From positions 1-64,000 of the forward strand of contig CAYGNP010000013.1 of NCBI GenBank assembly GCA_964351365.1: a stretch of 64,000 bases of DNA, in the 5' to 3' direction. Source of the DNA: UBA1672 sp964351365. GTDB lineage: Bacteria > Pseudomonadota > Alphaproteobacteria > Micavibrionales > Micavibrionaceae. A model generated the notes under the pieces. It saw only the letters and a program-made list of their open reading frames with translations, did not search any database and was not told the origin of the DNA. Both the position numbers and the translations under genes were made by a program. This document shows positions 53,390 to 62,111 of the stretch, one piece after another; positions within the stretch are counted from its first letter, which is position 1; every line of letters begins with the position of its first letter.

Positions 53390-55116
53390 ATATCCTCTCT
53401 AAACTCCCGCGCGCCATCGGCCGATATTTTCACCCAGCCTTCAGGCGTGCCCTGAAAGCTAAGCTCGCCGGTAATCTGCGTTTCATGCAGCGCAGCGTGA
53501 TAAAGCGCCCGCATCTCCTGACGCGCTTGCTCTGTAAAAATGCCATGTGTTCGTACAATGAGATCCAGCCGCCCTGTCGCCGCACCCGCCCCGCCAACAA
53601 ACAAAGCATCAAGCTGCAACGGCCCTATAGCGCTCAGGTTTAAATTCATCACAAAGCGTGTTTTCGAGCCACGCCCGCGCGCATCCTCCCCCGCATTATC
53701 TTCTTTACGGTAATACACCCCCGCCTTATGAATCTCATTTTGCCACATTAAAGGCAATGATAAAAGCCGCCAGTCCCCGCTCGAACCTTCACTGTTAGCC
53801 CTTGAAATTGATGTAAATTCACCTGTAATGCGAGAGAGTAAATCACTTTTTCCTGCCCGCCGCAGGGCCTCAACACCGCGCTCGCCGATCCATCCTTGCA
53901 CATCGCCGCTGCGCAGGGCCACAAGAAAAAACAAAACCGCATTACTAATCTGCCCCGGGCTTGAAACATTTGGCACTGAGGCCGCAAAGACTTGCGAGGC
54001 CTGAGGCGAAACCTCCAATAGCACATCTTGAATTTCACTAAGGCTTTGCCAAATCTCGGGGCGAGAGGGAATAAAACTAGGCAGGCCAGTCAACGTCTCA
54101 ACAAGCGGAGCAGGTGGCGGCGACTTGAGATCAAAAGAAATTTCACTGCCTACTGCAAGAGGCGCCTCCGGGCTCTGTAGCGCAAAGTATAGCGGCTCAG
54201 CAACAGAGCTTGGTGAAAGAATTTGAAACACAGGAAAAAGGCGCTCGGCCGAAAATCCAATGAGCAGCGCGCGGCTCTCCCCCGCCCGAATATCGGATAC
54301 GAGCGCGCCATGACGCACATCATGTAGCAAAGGGCTGTATGTTCCCGTCTCATGTAACGCCGTAATCGTCAGGCTGGAAAGAGGAGGGCGCGCGTAATCG
54401 GGAATATCGCTGTTTGAAATGGGAAACTCCAAGGGTGATTTTATAATTTGCGCGGCAATGGCGCGCAATGGAAGCTCAAACGGGGCAGGGCGCGGCAAGA
54501 TTACACGCGCCTCATCATCTGATGCACCCTGATCGCTATAAACGGGTATGGACAATTGCGGCTCCAGCTTAGGTAGCACATCATCCCCACCCTCGAAAGA
54601 AGGCTGAAAAATCGGTGTAACAGTGCTGGAGATAATCTGGGTAAAGGGCTGAACGAGCTGAGGCAAGCGCGCCGCATCAAATGGGCGAACCTCAAGCAAA
54701 GGGCTTTGCAGCAATTGTTTAAGCGATAACCGCAAGGGCAAAGCCGCATTCGAATCATTTTGTACCGATAAAGCCAGAGGCTGCTCAGGAGTATTAAGAA
54801 TCCTAAAGCTCACTGCTTGCGGCGGCGCACCGGCCTCTAACCTGATCTGCACGGCTTGTCCCGGCTCAAGAGTAAGTGCCTGCGCAACAGCAGGTTCAAG
54901 CTGCACGGTAATTTTACCCTGCGCCGCCTGCACCAACACTGTATAGTCGATATTTTGGCGGATAATCTCTGCATTAATCGTTATTGCCCGCTCAATCGCC
55001 TGCAAATCAGGGGGGAGATCAACCACCACCGCACGGGGAAGGCTCTGCTGCTCGGGCAAAGCCTCGGGAGTTACAATCTGCGGCAAAACAGGCCTTAAAG
55101 AGGTTGGATCACTCAT
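53386..55116 (-). CDS. FliK-like flagellar hook-length control protein (tentative)
   Basis: 576 residues, Pro/Leu/Ala/Gln-rich without membrane spans. A disordered body is followed by a compact C-terminal domain (~470-576, KTRFVMNLNLSAIGPLQLDALF ... LYHAALHETQITGELSF in separate segments) like the Flg_hook fold of FliK. The convergent neighbour is fliJ (four-base overlap) and the downstream gene on this strand is far off; flhG and flhF lie upstream. Role as a ruler is likely but not certain. Confidence 0.65.
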   Translation of the reverse strand: MSDPTSLRPVLPQIVTPEALPEQQSLPRAVVVDLPPDLQAIERAITINAEIIRQNIDYTVLVQAAQGKITVQLEPAVAQALTLEPGQAVQIRLEAGAPPQAVSFRILNTPEQPLALSVQNDSNAALPLRLSLKQLLQSPLLEVRPFDAARLPQLVQPFTQIISSTVTPIFQPSFEGGDDVLPKLEPQLSIPVYSDQGASDDEARVILPRPAPFELPLRAIAAQIIKSPLEFPISNSDIPDYARPPLSSLTITALHETGTYSPLLHDVRHGALVSDIRAGESRALLIGFSAERLFPVFQILSPSSVAEPLYFALQSPEAPLAVGSEISFDLKSPPPAPLVETLTGLPSFIPSRPEIWQSLSEIQDVLLEVSPQASQVFAASVPNVSSPGQISNAVLFFLVALRSGDVQGWIGERGVEALRRAGKSDLLSRITGEFTSISRANSEGSSGDWRLLSLPLMWQNEIHKAGVYYRKEDNAGEDARGRGSKTRFVMNLNLSAIGPLQLDALFVGGAGAATGRLDLIVRTHGIFTEQARQEMRALYHAALHETQITGELSFQGTPEGWVKISADGAREFREDI

Positions 55117-55130
55117 AAATTTACTTTAAC

Positions 55131-55155
55131 GCAAAAAATCCCGCTTTAGCGGAAA
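55131..55155 (-). terminator. Terminator after flhG
   Basis: CCGC-TTTA-GCGG hairpin (55141-55152) followed on the minus strand by a T run. It lies one base after the flhG stop and 15 bases before the FliK-like start. Confidence 0.6.
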
Positions 55156-55156
55156 A

Positions 55157-55990
55157 TTACGCACGTGCAACACGTGCCTGAGCATTTTCAACACTTTTCC
55201 AAACAATTTTCGCAATCTTCTCAACATCCAACGCAGCATCGGCTTGAGGGGAGCGAATCAAAATTGGCGTTTGCGCGCGAATGGTATCCTTCACAAATTT
55301 ATCTGCGCGGATCATCCCTGCAAGAGGAGGGGAAAGTTTTAAGAAGTTCTCACACGCCTTAAGCAGGGTTTTATAGGTTTTCTCTCCCTCAATAACACTG
55401 GAAGCCATATTAACAACAATACTGATATTTTTTGACATCCCCGCCGCGTTTCCAAGCTTGATAAAAGCATAAGCATCCGTCAGCGATGTTGGCTCATCCG
55501 TTGTTATAAGCAGCGTCGAGCTGGCCGTCGCCGAGAGCATGCGCACCGTGCGGTCAACACCCGCACCCAAATCGGCAATCACAACATCATACTCCGATGA
55601 AATATCCATAATCTGATCACGCAGCATCGCAAGGCGCTGGCTCGGCAGGGCAGAGAGCGAAGCCTGTCCAGAACGCCCGGCGACAATATCAAATCCACCC
55701 TCTTCATAGGGCTGCACAACTTTATCCAGCCCTAGACGCCCACGAATCACATCATTTAAATCACGCTTGGGCATCAAACCAAGCTGTACATCGACATTCG
55801 CAAGGCCCAGATCACCGTCAAACAATAAAACCCGCTTACCCATCTTGCTCAGCGCATGTGCAAGCGTGATAGAAAACCATGTTTTACCAACCCCGCCTTT
55901 ACCGCTACCTACCGCGATAATATTCGCTCCCCGCCGAAAAGAGGGCTGTGCAGTAGAAGGGCTCTGAGGGCTGAGGATCGTTCCGGTCAT
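55157..55990 (-). CDS. flhG: Flagellar number regulator FlhG (MinD/ParA-like ATPase)
   Basis: 277 residues. Deviant Walker A SGKGGVGKTW (29-38), GDLGLANVDVQLGL, and VIADLGAGVDRTV are FlhG-like. It limits flagella to one pole by stimulating FlhF GTPase. Overlaps flhF by four bases. Confidence 0.9.
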   Translation of the reverse strand: MTGTILSPQSPSTAQPSFRRGANIIAVGSGKGGVGKTWFSITLAHALSKMGKRVLLFDGDLGLANVDVQLGLMPKRDLNDVIRGRLGLDKVVQPYEEGGFDIVAGRSGQASLSALPSQRLAMLRDQIMDISSEYDVVIADLGAGVDRTVRMLSATASSTLLITTDEPTSLTDAYAFIKLGNAAGMSKNISIVVNMASSVIEGEKTYKTLLKACENFLKLSPPLAGMIRADKFVKDTIRAQTPILIRSPQADAALDVEKIAKIVWKSVENAQARVARA

Positions 55991-57036
55991 TGTCTTGTTC
56001 CTGTCTTGCGCGCATCAGAAGAAAGAGGACGCGCTTTTGCTCTTTCACGTGTGTCTTCTGTTATAAGCCTTGGCATCAACATCTGAGCCAGTGATTTGGG
56101 GGAGATAGGCGTAAGACCCTGCGCAACACGCGGCGTGTTGCTTACTTCTGAAAAGCTGAGGCCGCCCTGATGCGCAGCTGCGAGCAAGGCACCCATTCGC
56201 CGGGCGATATCAATGCGTGTGGCCAGAACCTCTGCCACGCCCATCGTCGCAAAAACGCGTGCCATCTCGCCCGCTTCGTCGGCTTCAATCCCCGCAGGTA
56301 AAACCAGCACAGGACGGCTCTCCACGGCGTGAATAAGCTTGGCCAGAATTTTAACATCATCCTTTTTGAACGGATTAAGCCCGGCCGTATCCACGATAAT
56401 CTGGTCTTTCTTCTGCGAAAGTTCACCGCACAGGCGTTTAAGATCGGCTGGATCATGTGCCTTTTGCAAATTGATCTGCAGTAAATTGGTAAAGGCCTGC
56501 AATTGCTCAACTCCGCCCGCCCGCACAGTGTCGGTTGTAATCACCCCAACATTAAGCCCGTTCATCGCCCCGCGCGCCGCAAGCTTGGCAACCGCCAATG
56601 TCTTACCCGATCCTGGTGGTCCAACCATCATGATAGGCTTGTGATATTTCGTAATCGGCAAAGCGCGATAGGAAAAAAGATGCTCTAAAGTCGCAACAAG
56701 CGCGCTGCTGACATCCCCAAAACCGATCACAGTCGCACAGGACACGACATTATCAATAATATCTTCCGGCACACAATGGCGCAGCATGATATCGGTAAGC
56801 TCTTCGGCAACGGCATCAATATCCTGCTCATCATCATATTGCAGCCAGCTATCCGCCCCTGCAACGCCGCCCTCATCGCCAATTTCAAATGCTAAAGGCT
56901 CAACAGCAGCAGTGACACGCACACCGCGCCCGCGCTCTTCCTCGCTCGCTACGATAATCGCATCTTCGCCTAAGGTATCCCTTATCATTTTCATGGCCTC
57001 AGTCATTGTTTTGGCGTGGAAAGTTTTTAGCCGCAT
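55987..57036 (-). CDS. flhF: Polar flagellum placement GTPase FlhF
   Basis: 349 residues: an N-terminal basic/linker domain, then an SRP-type GTPase with GPPGSGKT (139-146), TTDTVRAGGVEQL and IIVDTAGLNPF. It directs the flagellum to the pole. The normal neighbour, flhA, survives only as a fragment upstream at 57720, beyond the plus-strand 183-aa gene. FlhF/FlhG are not universal in alphaproteobacteria. Confidence 0.93.
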   Translation of the reverse strand: MRLKTFHAKTMTEAMKMIRDTLGEDAIIVASEEERGRGVRVTAAVEPLAFEIGDEGGVAGADSWLQYDDEQDIDAVAEELTDIMLRHCVPEDIIDNVVSCATVIGFGDVSSALVATLEHLFSYRALPITKYHKPIMMVGPPGSGKTLAVAKLAARGAMNGLNVGVITTDTVRAGGVEQLQAFTNLLQINLQKAHDPADLKRLCGELSQKKDQIIVDTAGLNPFKKDDVKILAKLIHAVESRPVLVLPAGIEADEAGEMARVFATMGVAEVLATRIDIARRMGALLAAAHQGGLSFSEVSNTPRVAQGLTPISPKSLAQMLMPRLITEDTRERAKARPLSSDARKTGTRQ

Positions 57037-57164
57037 GGAAGAGTTGCACTCGAATCAAAGTTAAGTATATGGTTTCTCATCATTCTATACTAGAGCAAAC
57101 CAGGAAAAAAATGCTACACTATTCATAGAATTTAATAATTTCTCTCACATCAAGGAGTTTTTTT

Positions 57165-57716
57165 GTGCATAACCAATTGAAATACCTGCTCACCGCGACA
57201 TGCATTATCTTTCTGATTAGCCCTGTTGCCCATGCGCAGGAAAACATAACAGACCAAAAAATACGTGATTTTTATAAACAATCCTCCAGCCTTGATTTAA
57301 TGACAAACGAAGAAAGGTTAGTTGATTTCCTTGAGCGCCACACCCATAACGATGCACAAATGACGCTGCACATCATCACGAATATTCAGGGCGTTCCTCC
57401 CCAAAAACAGACACAGACATTTAGCAAAAAAGAAATCATTAGGGAAACTGTTAATGGATTTAAGATGAGCACAATTGAAAGCGTTGAGAACACAATCCTA
57501 AACGTTAAAATTGGCGCGGATCAAAAAACGGCAAGCGTAAAAGACAGCACCTATTCGATTTCGAAAATGAGCGTCCCCACACCCCAAGGCACAATGTCCT
57601 TCAAAAGCGAGCAATCAATGCTCTGTGACAGTGATCTTGTTCTTGGCGTTGATGCCGTCATTCAGTCCAAGACGGTTGAATGTAACGTCGAAACAAATTT
57701 AACGCCTCTGCAATAA
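57165..57716 (+). CDS. Secreted 183-residue protein, unknown
   Basis: GTG start with AAGGAG upstream. Signal peptide (MHNQLKYLLTATCIIFLISP ... AHAQE), then a polar, beta-rich mature domain (NTILNVKIGADQKTASVKD) with two Cys (~163, 174). No family recognised. It ends three bases before the flhA fragment's stop, transcribed toward it. A TG-extended -10 (TGCTACACT, 57112-57120) may serve it. Confidence 0.72.
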   Translation: MHNQLKYLLTATCIIFLISPVAHAQENITDQKIRDFYKQSSSLDLMTNEERLVDFLERHTHNDAQMTLHIITNIQGVPPQKQTQTFSKKEIIRETVNGFKMSTIESVENTILNVKIGADQKTASVKDSTYSISKMSVPTPQGTMSFKSEQSMLCDSDLVLGVDAVIQSKTVECNVETNLTPLQ

Positions 57717-57719
57717 AGG

Positions 57720-57852
57720 CTAAACCTGCCCGACCGTTTTAATCCGCGCCTTGGGATGCACTTCGTTCTGGCTCATCACAACCGTTTGCGGACGGAACCG
57801 CTCAATCACTGAGCGCACATACGGACGAATGCGCGCTTGCACAATAAAATAT
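57720..57852 (-). pseudogene. 3' remnant of flhA
   Basis: About 45 codons ending in the FlhA C-terminus: FIVQARIRPYVRSVIERF, RPQTVVMSQNEVHPKARI and KTVGQV then stop. This is the end of the export-gate protein of the flagellar type III system. It has no upstream body; the frame runs into an IS630 fragment near 57853. flhA next to flhF is the expected order, so the gene was cut by the insertion and the rest is lost from this locus. Confidence 0.82.
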
Positions 57853-58002
57853 GATATTCGAGCCATTCTTGAGGAGGCCGGACATAAGATGCTTGCCCTG
57901 CCACCCTAAGCACCCGATTTTAGCCCTATCGAACAATCCGTCGCTCTGCTGAAAAAGCGCAGACAATACTCCCAGAAAACAATCGAGGAATTATTGTTGT
58001 GA
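57853..58002 (+). pseudogene. IS630-family transposase, 3' fragment with internal stop
   Basis: The plus frame reads DIRAILEEAGHKMLALPP then a stop where Tyr is usual, then APDFSPIEQSVALLKKRR and YSQKTIEELLL with stop at 58002. LPP-x-SPDFNPIE is the DDE end of IS630 transposases. The 5' part is missing. It is inactive. Confidence 0.85.
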
Positions 58003-58024
58003 AAACTTATTTGTAATTACTATA
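57967..58024. repeat. IS630 end, left copy flanking the iron operon
   Basis: 58 bases nearly identical to 62002-62060 (one substitution, one inserted A), in the same orientation. Both run from the end of the transposase to what is probably the IS terminus. They bracket the fbp operon. Confidence 0.85.
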
Positions 58025-58046
58025 GTTATGAGCAAAGGTGGGGTTT

Positions 58047-59138
58047 TTATGCAGCTTCGTCTTTAAATACAAAAATTTGAGATTGATCGAGAAAAATATC
58101 CTGTACATCAGATCTTTCTGCCGAAAAAGTGCCTGGAATGCGAGCATGGATATGAAGAGACTTTTGACCGCAATTATCAAGATCGTGCGTATCCATATGT
58201 ACCAAAGTCGAGCGCCCCAAATACTTTCTCTCTGAAACACGGGCATGAGAATGGGCATGGTTTGGATCACGATGATCAACCCCAGGATCATGCGATGAAA
58301 GCCTCAATGCCTCTGGTCTGATAATAATTTGAACATCTGTATTATCCTGAAATTCTGCGGCTTCAATTGAGCCCAGCGGAGAAGACACTATCCCTTTATT
58401 CACACGGCCTTTAAGCATGTTCACCTGCCCAAAAAACGAAGCCACAAAAGCATTCTTGGGATGGTTATACACTTCAGACGGGTCACCAATTTGTTGAATG
58501 CCATCTTCATTCATAATGGCAATACGGTCAGCAAACTGCATGGCTTCTTCCGGGTCATGCGTCACAAGCACAGCGGCAACACCTGCCTCTCGCAGAATAT
58601 GCATCACGTCATCGCGCATCTGCGCCCGCAATGTGACATCCTGGGAAGTGAAAGGCTCATCAAGTAAAATCAGATCAGGCTGTCGAGCCAAGGCTCTTGC
58701 CAGAGCAAGCCTTTGCTTTTGACCGCCTGACAGCTCATGCGGGTATGATCCACGCTTATTTGACAAACCAACCAGTGCCAGCATTTCATCTGTTCTTGCC
58801 CGTCTTTCCGCACGCGATAAATGCCTAAGGGCGTAACCAATATTTCGTGCTGCGCTCATGTGTGGGAACAACGCTAAATCCTGAAATACCATGCCGATTT
58901 TATGTGTGCTGCCGCTAGACAGAATTGAGCCGCTATCGGGCTTTTCCAGTCCAGCTAAAAGACGTAACAAAGTAGTTTTACCGCAGCCTGAAGGCCCCAA
59001 TAAACACAATAATTCACTTTTGTGGATGTCAAAAGAAATATTGCATACAACCTTCAAACGCCGAGCAAGGCTCATGCGGTATGAAAAGCAAACATTGTGC
59101 ACTTTCAGCAAAATTTCAGGCGTATTAACATTATGCAT
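58047..59138 (-). CDS. fbpC: Iron(III) ABC transporter ATPase
   Basis: 363 residues. Walker A GPSGCGKTT, signature LSGGQKQRLALARA, Walker B LILLDEPF, then a C-terminal regulatory TOBE-like region with His-rich stretch (DHRDPNHAHSHARV), unusual and perhaps metal-sensing. Partner of the divergent fbpA and the fbpB permease. Faces fbpA across a Fur-type operator. Confidence 0.9.
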   Translation of the reverse strand: MHNVNTPEILLKVHNVCFSYRMSLARRLKVVCNISFDIHKSELLCLLGPSGCGKTTLLRLLAGLEKPDSGSILSSGSTHKIGMVFQDLALFPHMSAARNIGYALRHLSRAERRARTDEMLALVGLSNKRGSYPHELSGGQKQRLALARALARQPDLILLDEPFTSQDVTLRAQMRDDVMHILREAGVAAVLVTHDPEEAMQFADRIAIMNEDGIQQIGDPSEVYNHPKNAFVASFFGQVNMLKGRVNKGIVSSPLGSIEAAEFQDNTDVQIIIRPEALRLSSHDPGVDHRDPNHAHSHARVSERKYLGRSTLVHMDTHDLDNCGQKSLHIHARIPGTFSAERSDVQDIFLDQSQIFVFKDEAA

Positions 59139-59155
59139 ATAATATCATTTCCCAA

Positions 59156-59184
59156 TTGATATTCATTCTTACTATGGTTATAAG
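59156..59184 (+). promoter_or_regulatory. fbpA promoter
   Basis: TTGATA (59156-59161), 17 bases, TATAAG (59179-59184). The expected start of transcription falls at the edge of the Fur-like palindrome. Confidence 0.65.
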
Positions 59185-59189
59185 TCTAC

Positions 59190-59206
59190 TTGATAATTAT
59201 TATCAA
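59190..59206. promoter_or_regulatory. Fur-type iron operator
   Basis: A perfect 17-base palindrome, TTGATAAT-T-ATTATCAA, close to the Fur consensus of GATAAT repeats. It sits in the 92-base gap between divergent fbpC and fbpA, where it can block both promoters when iron is plentiful. Confidence 0.8.
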
Positions 59207-59230
59207 TATCAAGTGAAAAGGTAACTTACA

Positions 59231-60256
59231 ATGCTCAAAATATTCCTAATACCCATTATATTTGTTGTGTCTTTCACAACAATGACGCATGCAATCGCGC
59301 AAGATAATACACTTCATATTTATTCCTCTCGTCACTACAATACGGATGAGAGACTGTATACGGAGTTCACGAAAGAAACAGGAATAGAGATTAAACGTGT
59401 TGACGGCAAAGACGATGCTTTGATTGCAAGATTAGAGCAAGAGGGGGAACTCGCGCCGGCAGACCTATTAATAACTGTTGACGCAGGGCATTTATGGCGC
59501 GCGGAACAAGCCGGATTATTTGAAGCCGTACAATCTGAAGCATTAAATGAGAGAATTCCGTCCAATCTCAGGCATCCTGAAGGAAAATGGTTTGGTTTCT
59601 CAACCCGCGCACGCGTTTTGATTTACAACGCAGAAAAAATCGGAAACGATTCACTAACATCCTACAAAGACCTTGCTGACTCAAAATGGAAAGGGCGTGT
59701 TTGCGTGCGCTCATCTGGCAATATCTATAATCAGTCCCTTCTGGCCAGCATAATTGCTCAGGATGGCATAGAGCCAGCAAAAGCGTGGGCCAAAGGTGTT
59801 TTGAATAATCTTGCCCGCAAACCACAAGGCGGAGACACAGATCAAATCAAAGCCGTTGCAGCAGGGATATGTGACATTGCACTTGTAAATAGCTACTACG
59901 TCTTTCGCCTCCAGCGCTCCGAAAATGCTGAAGATAAAGCCCTCGTTCAAAATCTGGCGATTGTATTCCCTGACCAGAACGGTAAAGGCACACATGTTAA
60001 CATCTCTGGAGCTGGTGTTCTTAAAAATGCAAAAAATAAAGATGCTGCAGTGAAGTTTTTAGAATATTTAACCTCGACAAATGCACAGGCCTATTTTGCC
60101 AACGGCAATAACGAATACCCGGTCGTAGACGGCGTGGAGGTCAATGAAACGGTTGAAGCCAATAAGGGGTTCAAAATTCAGAATATCAATGTCAGCGAAT
60201 TTGGCAAACATCAAAAACAAGCCAAAATGATTTTTGATGAAATAGAGTTTCCTTAG
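59231..60256 (+). CDS. fbpA: Iron(III)-binding periplasmic protein
   Basis: 341 residues with a signal peptide ending near ...HAIAQD. Family signs: LHIYSSRHYNTDE near the mature start, LLITVDAGHLWRAEQAG, and the Tyr pair in VNSYYVFRL that binds iron in FbpA/FutA proteins. It feeds Fe3+ to FbpB/FbpC. Confidence 0.93.
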   Translation: MLKIFLIPIIFVVSFTTMTHAIAQDNTLHIYSSRHYNTDERLYTEFTKETGIEIKRVDGKDDALIARLEQEGELAPADLLITVDAGHLWRAEQAGLFEAVQSEALNERIPSNLRHPEGKWFGFSTRARVLIYNAEKIGNDSLTSYKDLADSKWKGRVCVRSSGNIYNQSLLASIIAQDGIEPAKAWAKGVLNNLARKPQGGDTDQIKAVAAGICDIALVNSYYVFRLQRSENAEDKALVQNLAIVFPDQNGKGTHVNISGAGVLKNAKNKDAAVKFLEYLTSTNAQAYFANGNNEYPVVDGVEVNETVEANKGFKIQNINVSEFGKHQKQAKMIFDEIEFP

Positions 60257-60263
60257 ACATCGC

Positions 60264-61823
60264 TCATGGGCTGCGTGAAAGTTTTTGCAATAGTAAAAGC
60301 GGAATGCAGCCCGCAATCACAATGCATAACGCGGGAAACGCCGCCTCCGCCAGACGCTCATCGGATGCCAGATTATAGGTTCGAACGGCAAGCGTATCAA
60401 AATCAAAGGGACGCAGAACGAGCGTAAGAGGTAGTTCTTTGATCACTTCAACAGCTAAAATTAAGCCTGCGCTTAGCATAGACGGCCATAATAATGGTAG
60501 TTTCACATGCCATAAATCATCAAATGAGCTGCGTTGCATAAGCTGGCTAGCCTCGTCAATAGATGGGCTCATTTTATCATAACCAGCATCTATGCCTTGC
60601 AAAGCGACGTTCAAAAAACGGATCAGATAGCCGAGCATCAAAAACATAAACGTTCCTGTAACCAATATTCCTAGGTCACTAAAGAAAGAAGACATCAAGA
60701 GGAGTCCAAGCCCTAAAATAATTCCCGGCAATGCATAACCAAAACCACAGAATGAGAAGAGAATATTTTTAATGCTATCAGGCGCTTTTCTTTTTTGAGT
60801 CGCCAATATAAAGGCAACAATAACACCAATTACAGCAACAAATAATGATGACAGCAATGTGTTCGTTATATACGGCAGAGTGTTAACGAAGGTTTGCTCA
60901 TCAAAAGTATTAAATATCATCTGCAGCAAAATTAATATCGGGAAAACAAAGCCTATGAGGACAGGTGCTAAACAAAAAAGGCTCATGAACAAATGGCCTT
61001 TCTTTTTTGGCTGGAAACCTATTTCAGTATAACTGCCCGAATAAAATTGCATTTTCCCGCGCTGTTTTTTCTCAAAGAAAACCAATACCAAAACAAACGT
61101 CAAAAGAAGCAATGATAATCGTGCTGCAGCCGTGATATCGCCATACCCGGTCCATGAGTCATAAATCACGGTCGAAAACACCTTAATACCAAAATAATCC
61201 ATTGTTCCGTAATCAGCTATAGCTTCCATAATCACCAGCATTAACCCAACAATGATAAACGGACGGGCGGCGGGTAAAGCGATATTAAAAAATTGTGACC
61301 ATTTCCCCCCGCCTAACAGCGCTGCACTTTCTATCTGGCTTTTGGAGCCGGACAAGAAACCATTAAGCGCAAAAAGATAGACGTAGGGGTAAAGAGAAAA
61401 TGTCAGAATTAATGACGCGCCCCAGATCGTTCTTAAGTCCGGCACAAGAATATCAAGGCCAGAAGATTTTAAACCTTGGGCGAACTGCGCCGCTTCGTCA
61501 AAAAAATCCGTGTAGACATAAGCCAGGATATAAGCCGGAAAAGCCAACGGCATAAATAATGCCCATTCCAAGATGCCGCGCCCTTGGAAAGAATATTGAG
61601 AAATAAACCACGCAGTACTGATTCCAAATATCAACACACCCGCGCTCGTCATGAGTGTAATAGCAAGAGAATTTATCACCACGTCATCTAGAACGTTTCG
61701 CATAAGGAATGTGAATGTATCACTTGCTGCGCTCAGCCCCTCATATCCTAAGGCAAATAGTGGCAAAAGAATTATCAGTGCCGTAAAATAGAAAAAGTAA
61801 TTTTGAGATTTGAGTTTCAACAT
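60264..61823 (-). CDS. fbpB: Iron(III) ABC transporter permease
   Basis: 519 residues from the ATG at 61823 (MLKLKSQNYFFYFTALIILL); an in-frame codon at 61871 would add a non-family stretch. Fused two-copy permease with ~12 spans and two EAA loops (ESAALLGGGKWSQFFNIALP; SQLMQRSSFDDLWHVKLPLL). It converges with fbpA, which ends seven bases away, so the three genes are not one transcript: fbpC and fbpB read left, fbpA right. Confidence 0.9.
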   Translation of the reverse strand: MLKLKSQNYFFYFTALIILLPLFALGYEGLSAASDTFTFLMRNVLDDVVINSLAITLMTSAGVLIFGISTAWFISQYSFQGRGILEWALFMPLAFPAYILAYVYTDFFDEAAQFAQGLKSSGLDILVPDLRTIWGASLILTFSLYPYVYLFALNGFLSGSKSQIESAALLGGGKWSQFFNIALPAARPFIIVGLMLVIMEAIADYGTMDYFGIKVFSTVIYDSWTGYGDITAAARLSLLLLTFVLVLVFFEKKQRGKMQFYSGSYTEIGFQPKKKGHLFMSLFCLAPVLIGFVFPILILLQMIFNTFDEQTFVNTLPYITNTLLSSLFVAVIGVIVAFILATQKRKAPDSIKNILFSFCGFGYALPGIILGLGLLLMSSFFSDLGILVTGTFMFLMLGYLIRFLNVALQGIDAGYDKMSPSIDEASQLMQRSSFDDLWHVKLPLLWPSMLSAGLILAVEVIKELPLTLVLRPFDFDTLAVRTYNLASDERLAEAAFPALCIVIAGCIPLLLLQKLSRSP

Positions 61824-62111
61824 ACTACTACCTAAACCAAAACTGCCTATACAGGAAATACTGTAATACACGGTAACACATTTTTTAATGTAACAAGAAG
61901 ACTTCCAGCGATTAAGGAAGCGGCAACTATTGAAACAAGCACACCACCAAACATAATTATCAGAACTGCTCCGGCAATAACCCCAAGGACGTAAATTTGA
62001 TTACTCCCAGAAAACAATCGAGGAATTATTGATGTGAAAACTTATTTGTAAATTACTATATCAAGAAATACGCTTGATGTTTTTGAGCACGCCAAAGTTA
62101 ATTCTAAAGTT
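61824..62111. other. Spacer with membrane-frame remnant and IS end
   Basis: On the minus strand an open frame from about 62000 to a stop near 61846 encodes a ~50-residue hydrophobic stretch (IYVLGVIAGAVLIIMFGGVL ... SLIAGSLLVTLKNV) with no good start. It looks like the end of a lost membrane gene. The right IS630 end (62002-62060) follows. Nothing else is seen. Confidence 0.45.
62002..62060. repeat. IS630 end, right copy flanking the iron operon
   Basis: Direct repeat of 57967-58024, encoding YSQKTIEELL. Only the last part of the transposase is present here. Confidence 0.85.

Noticed and set aside
53748..54758. Several minus-strand frames inside the FliK-like gene
   Set aside because: Alternative frames of a Pro/Leu-rich gene; none has a start signal or homology.
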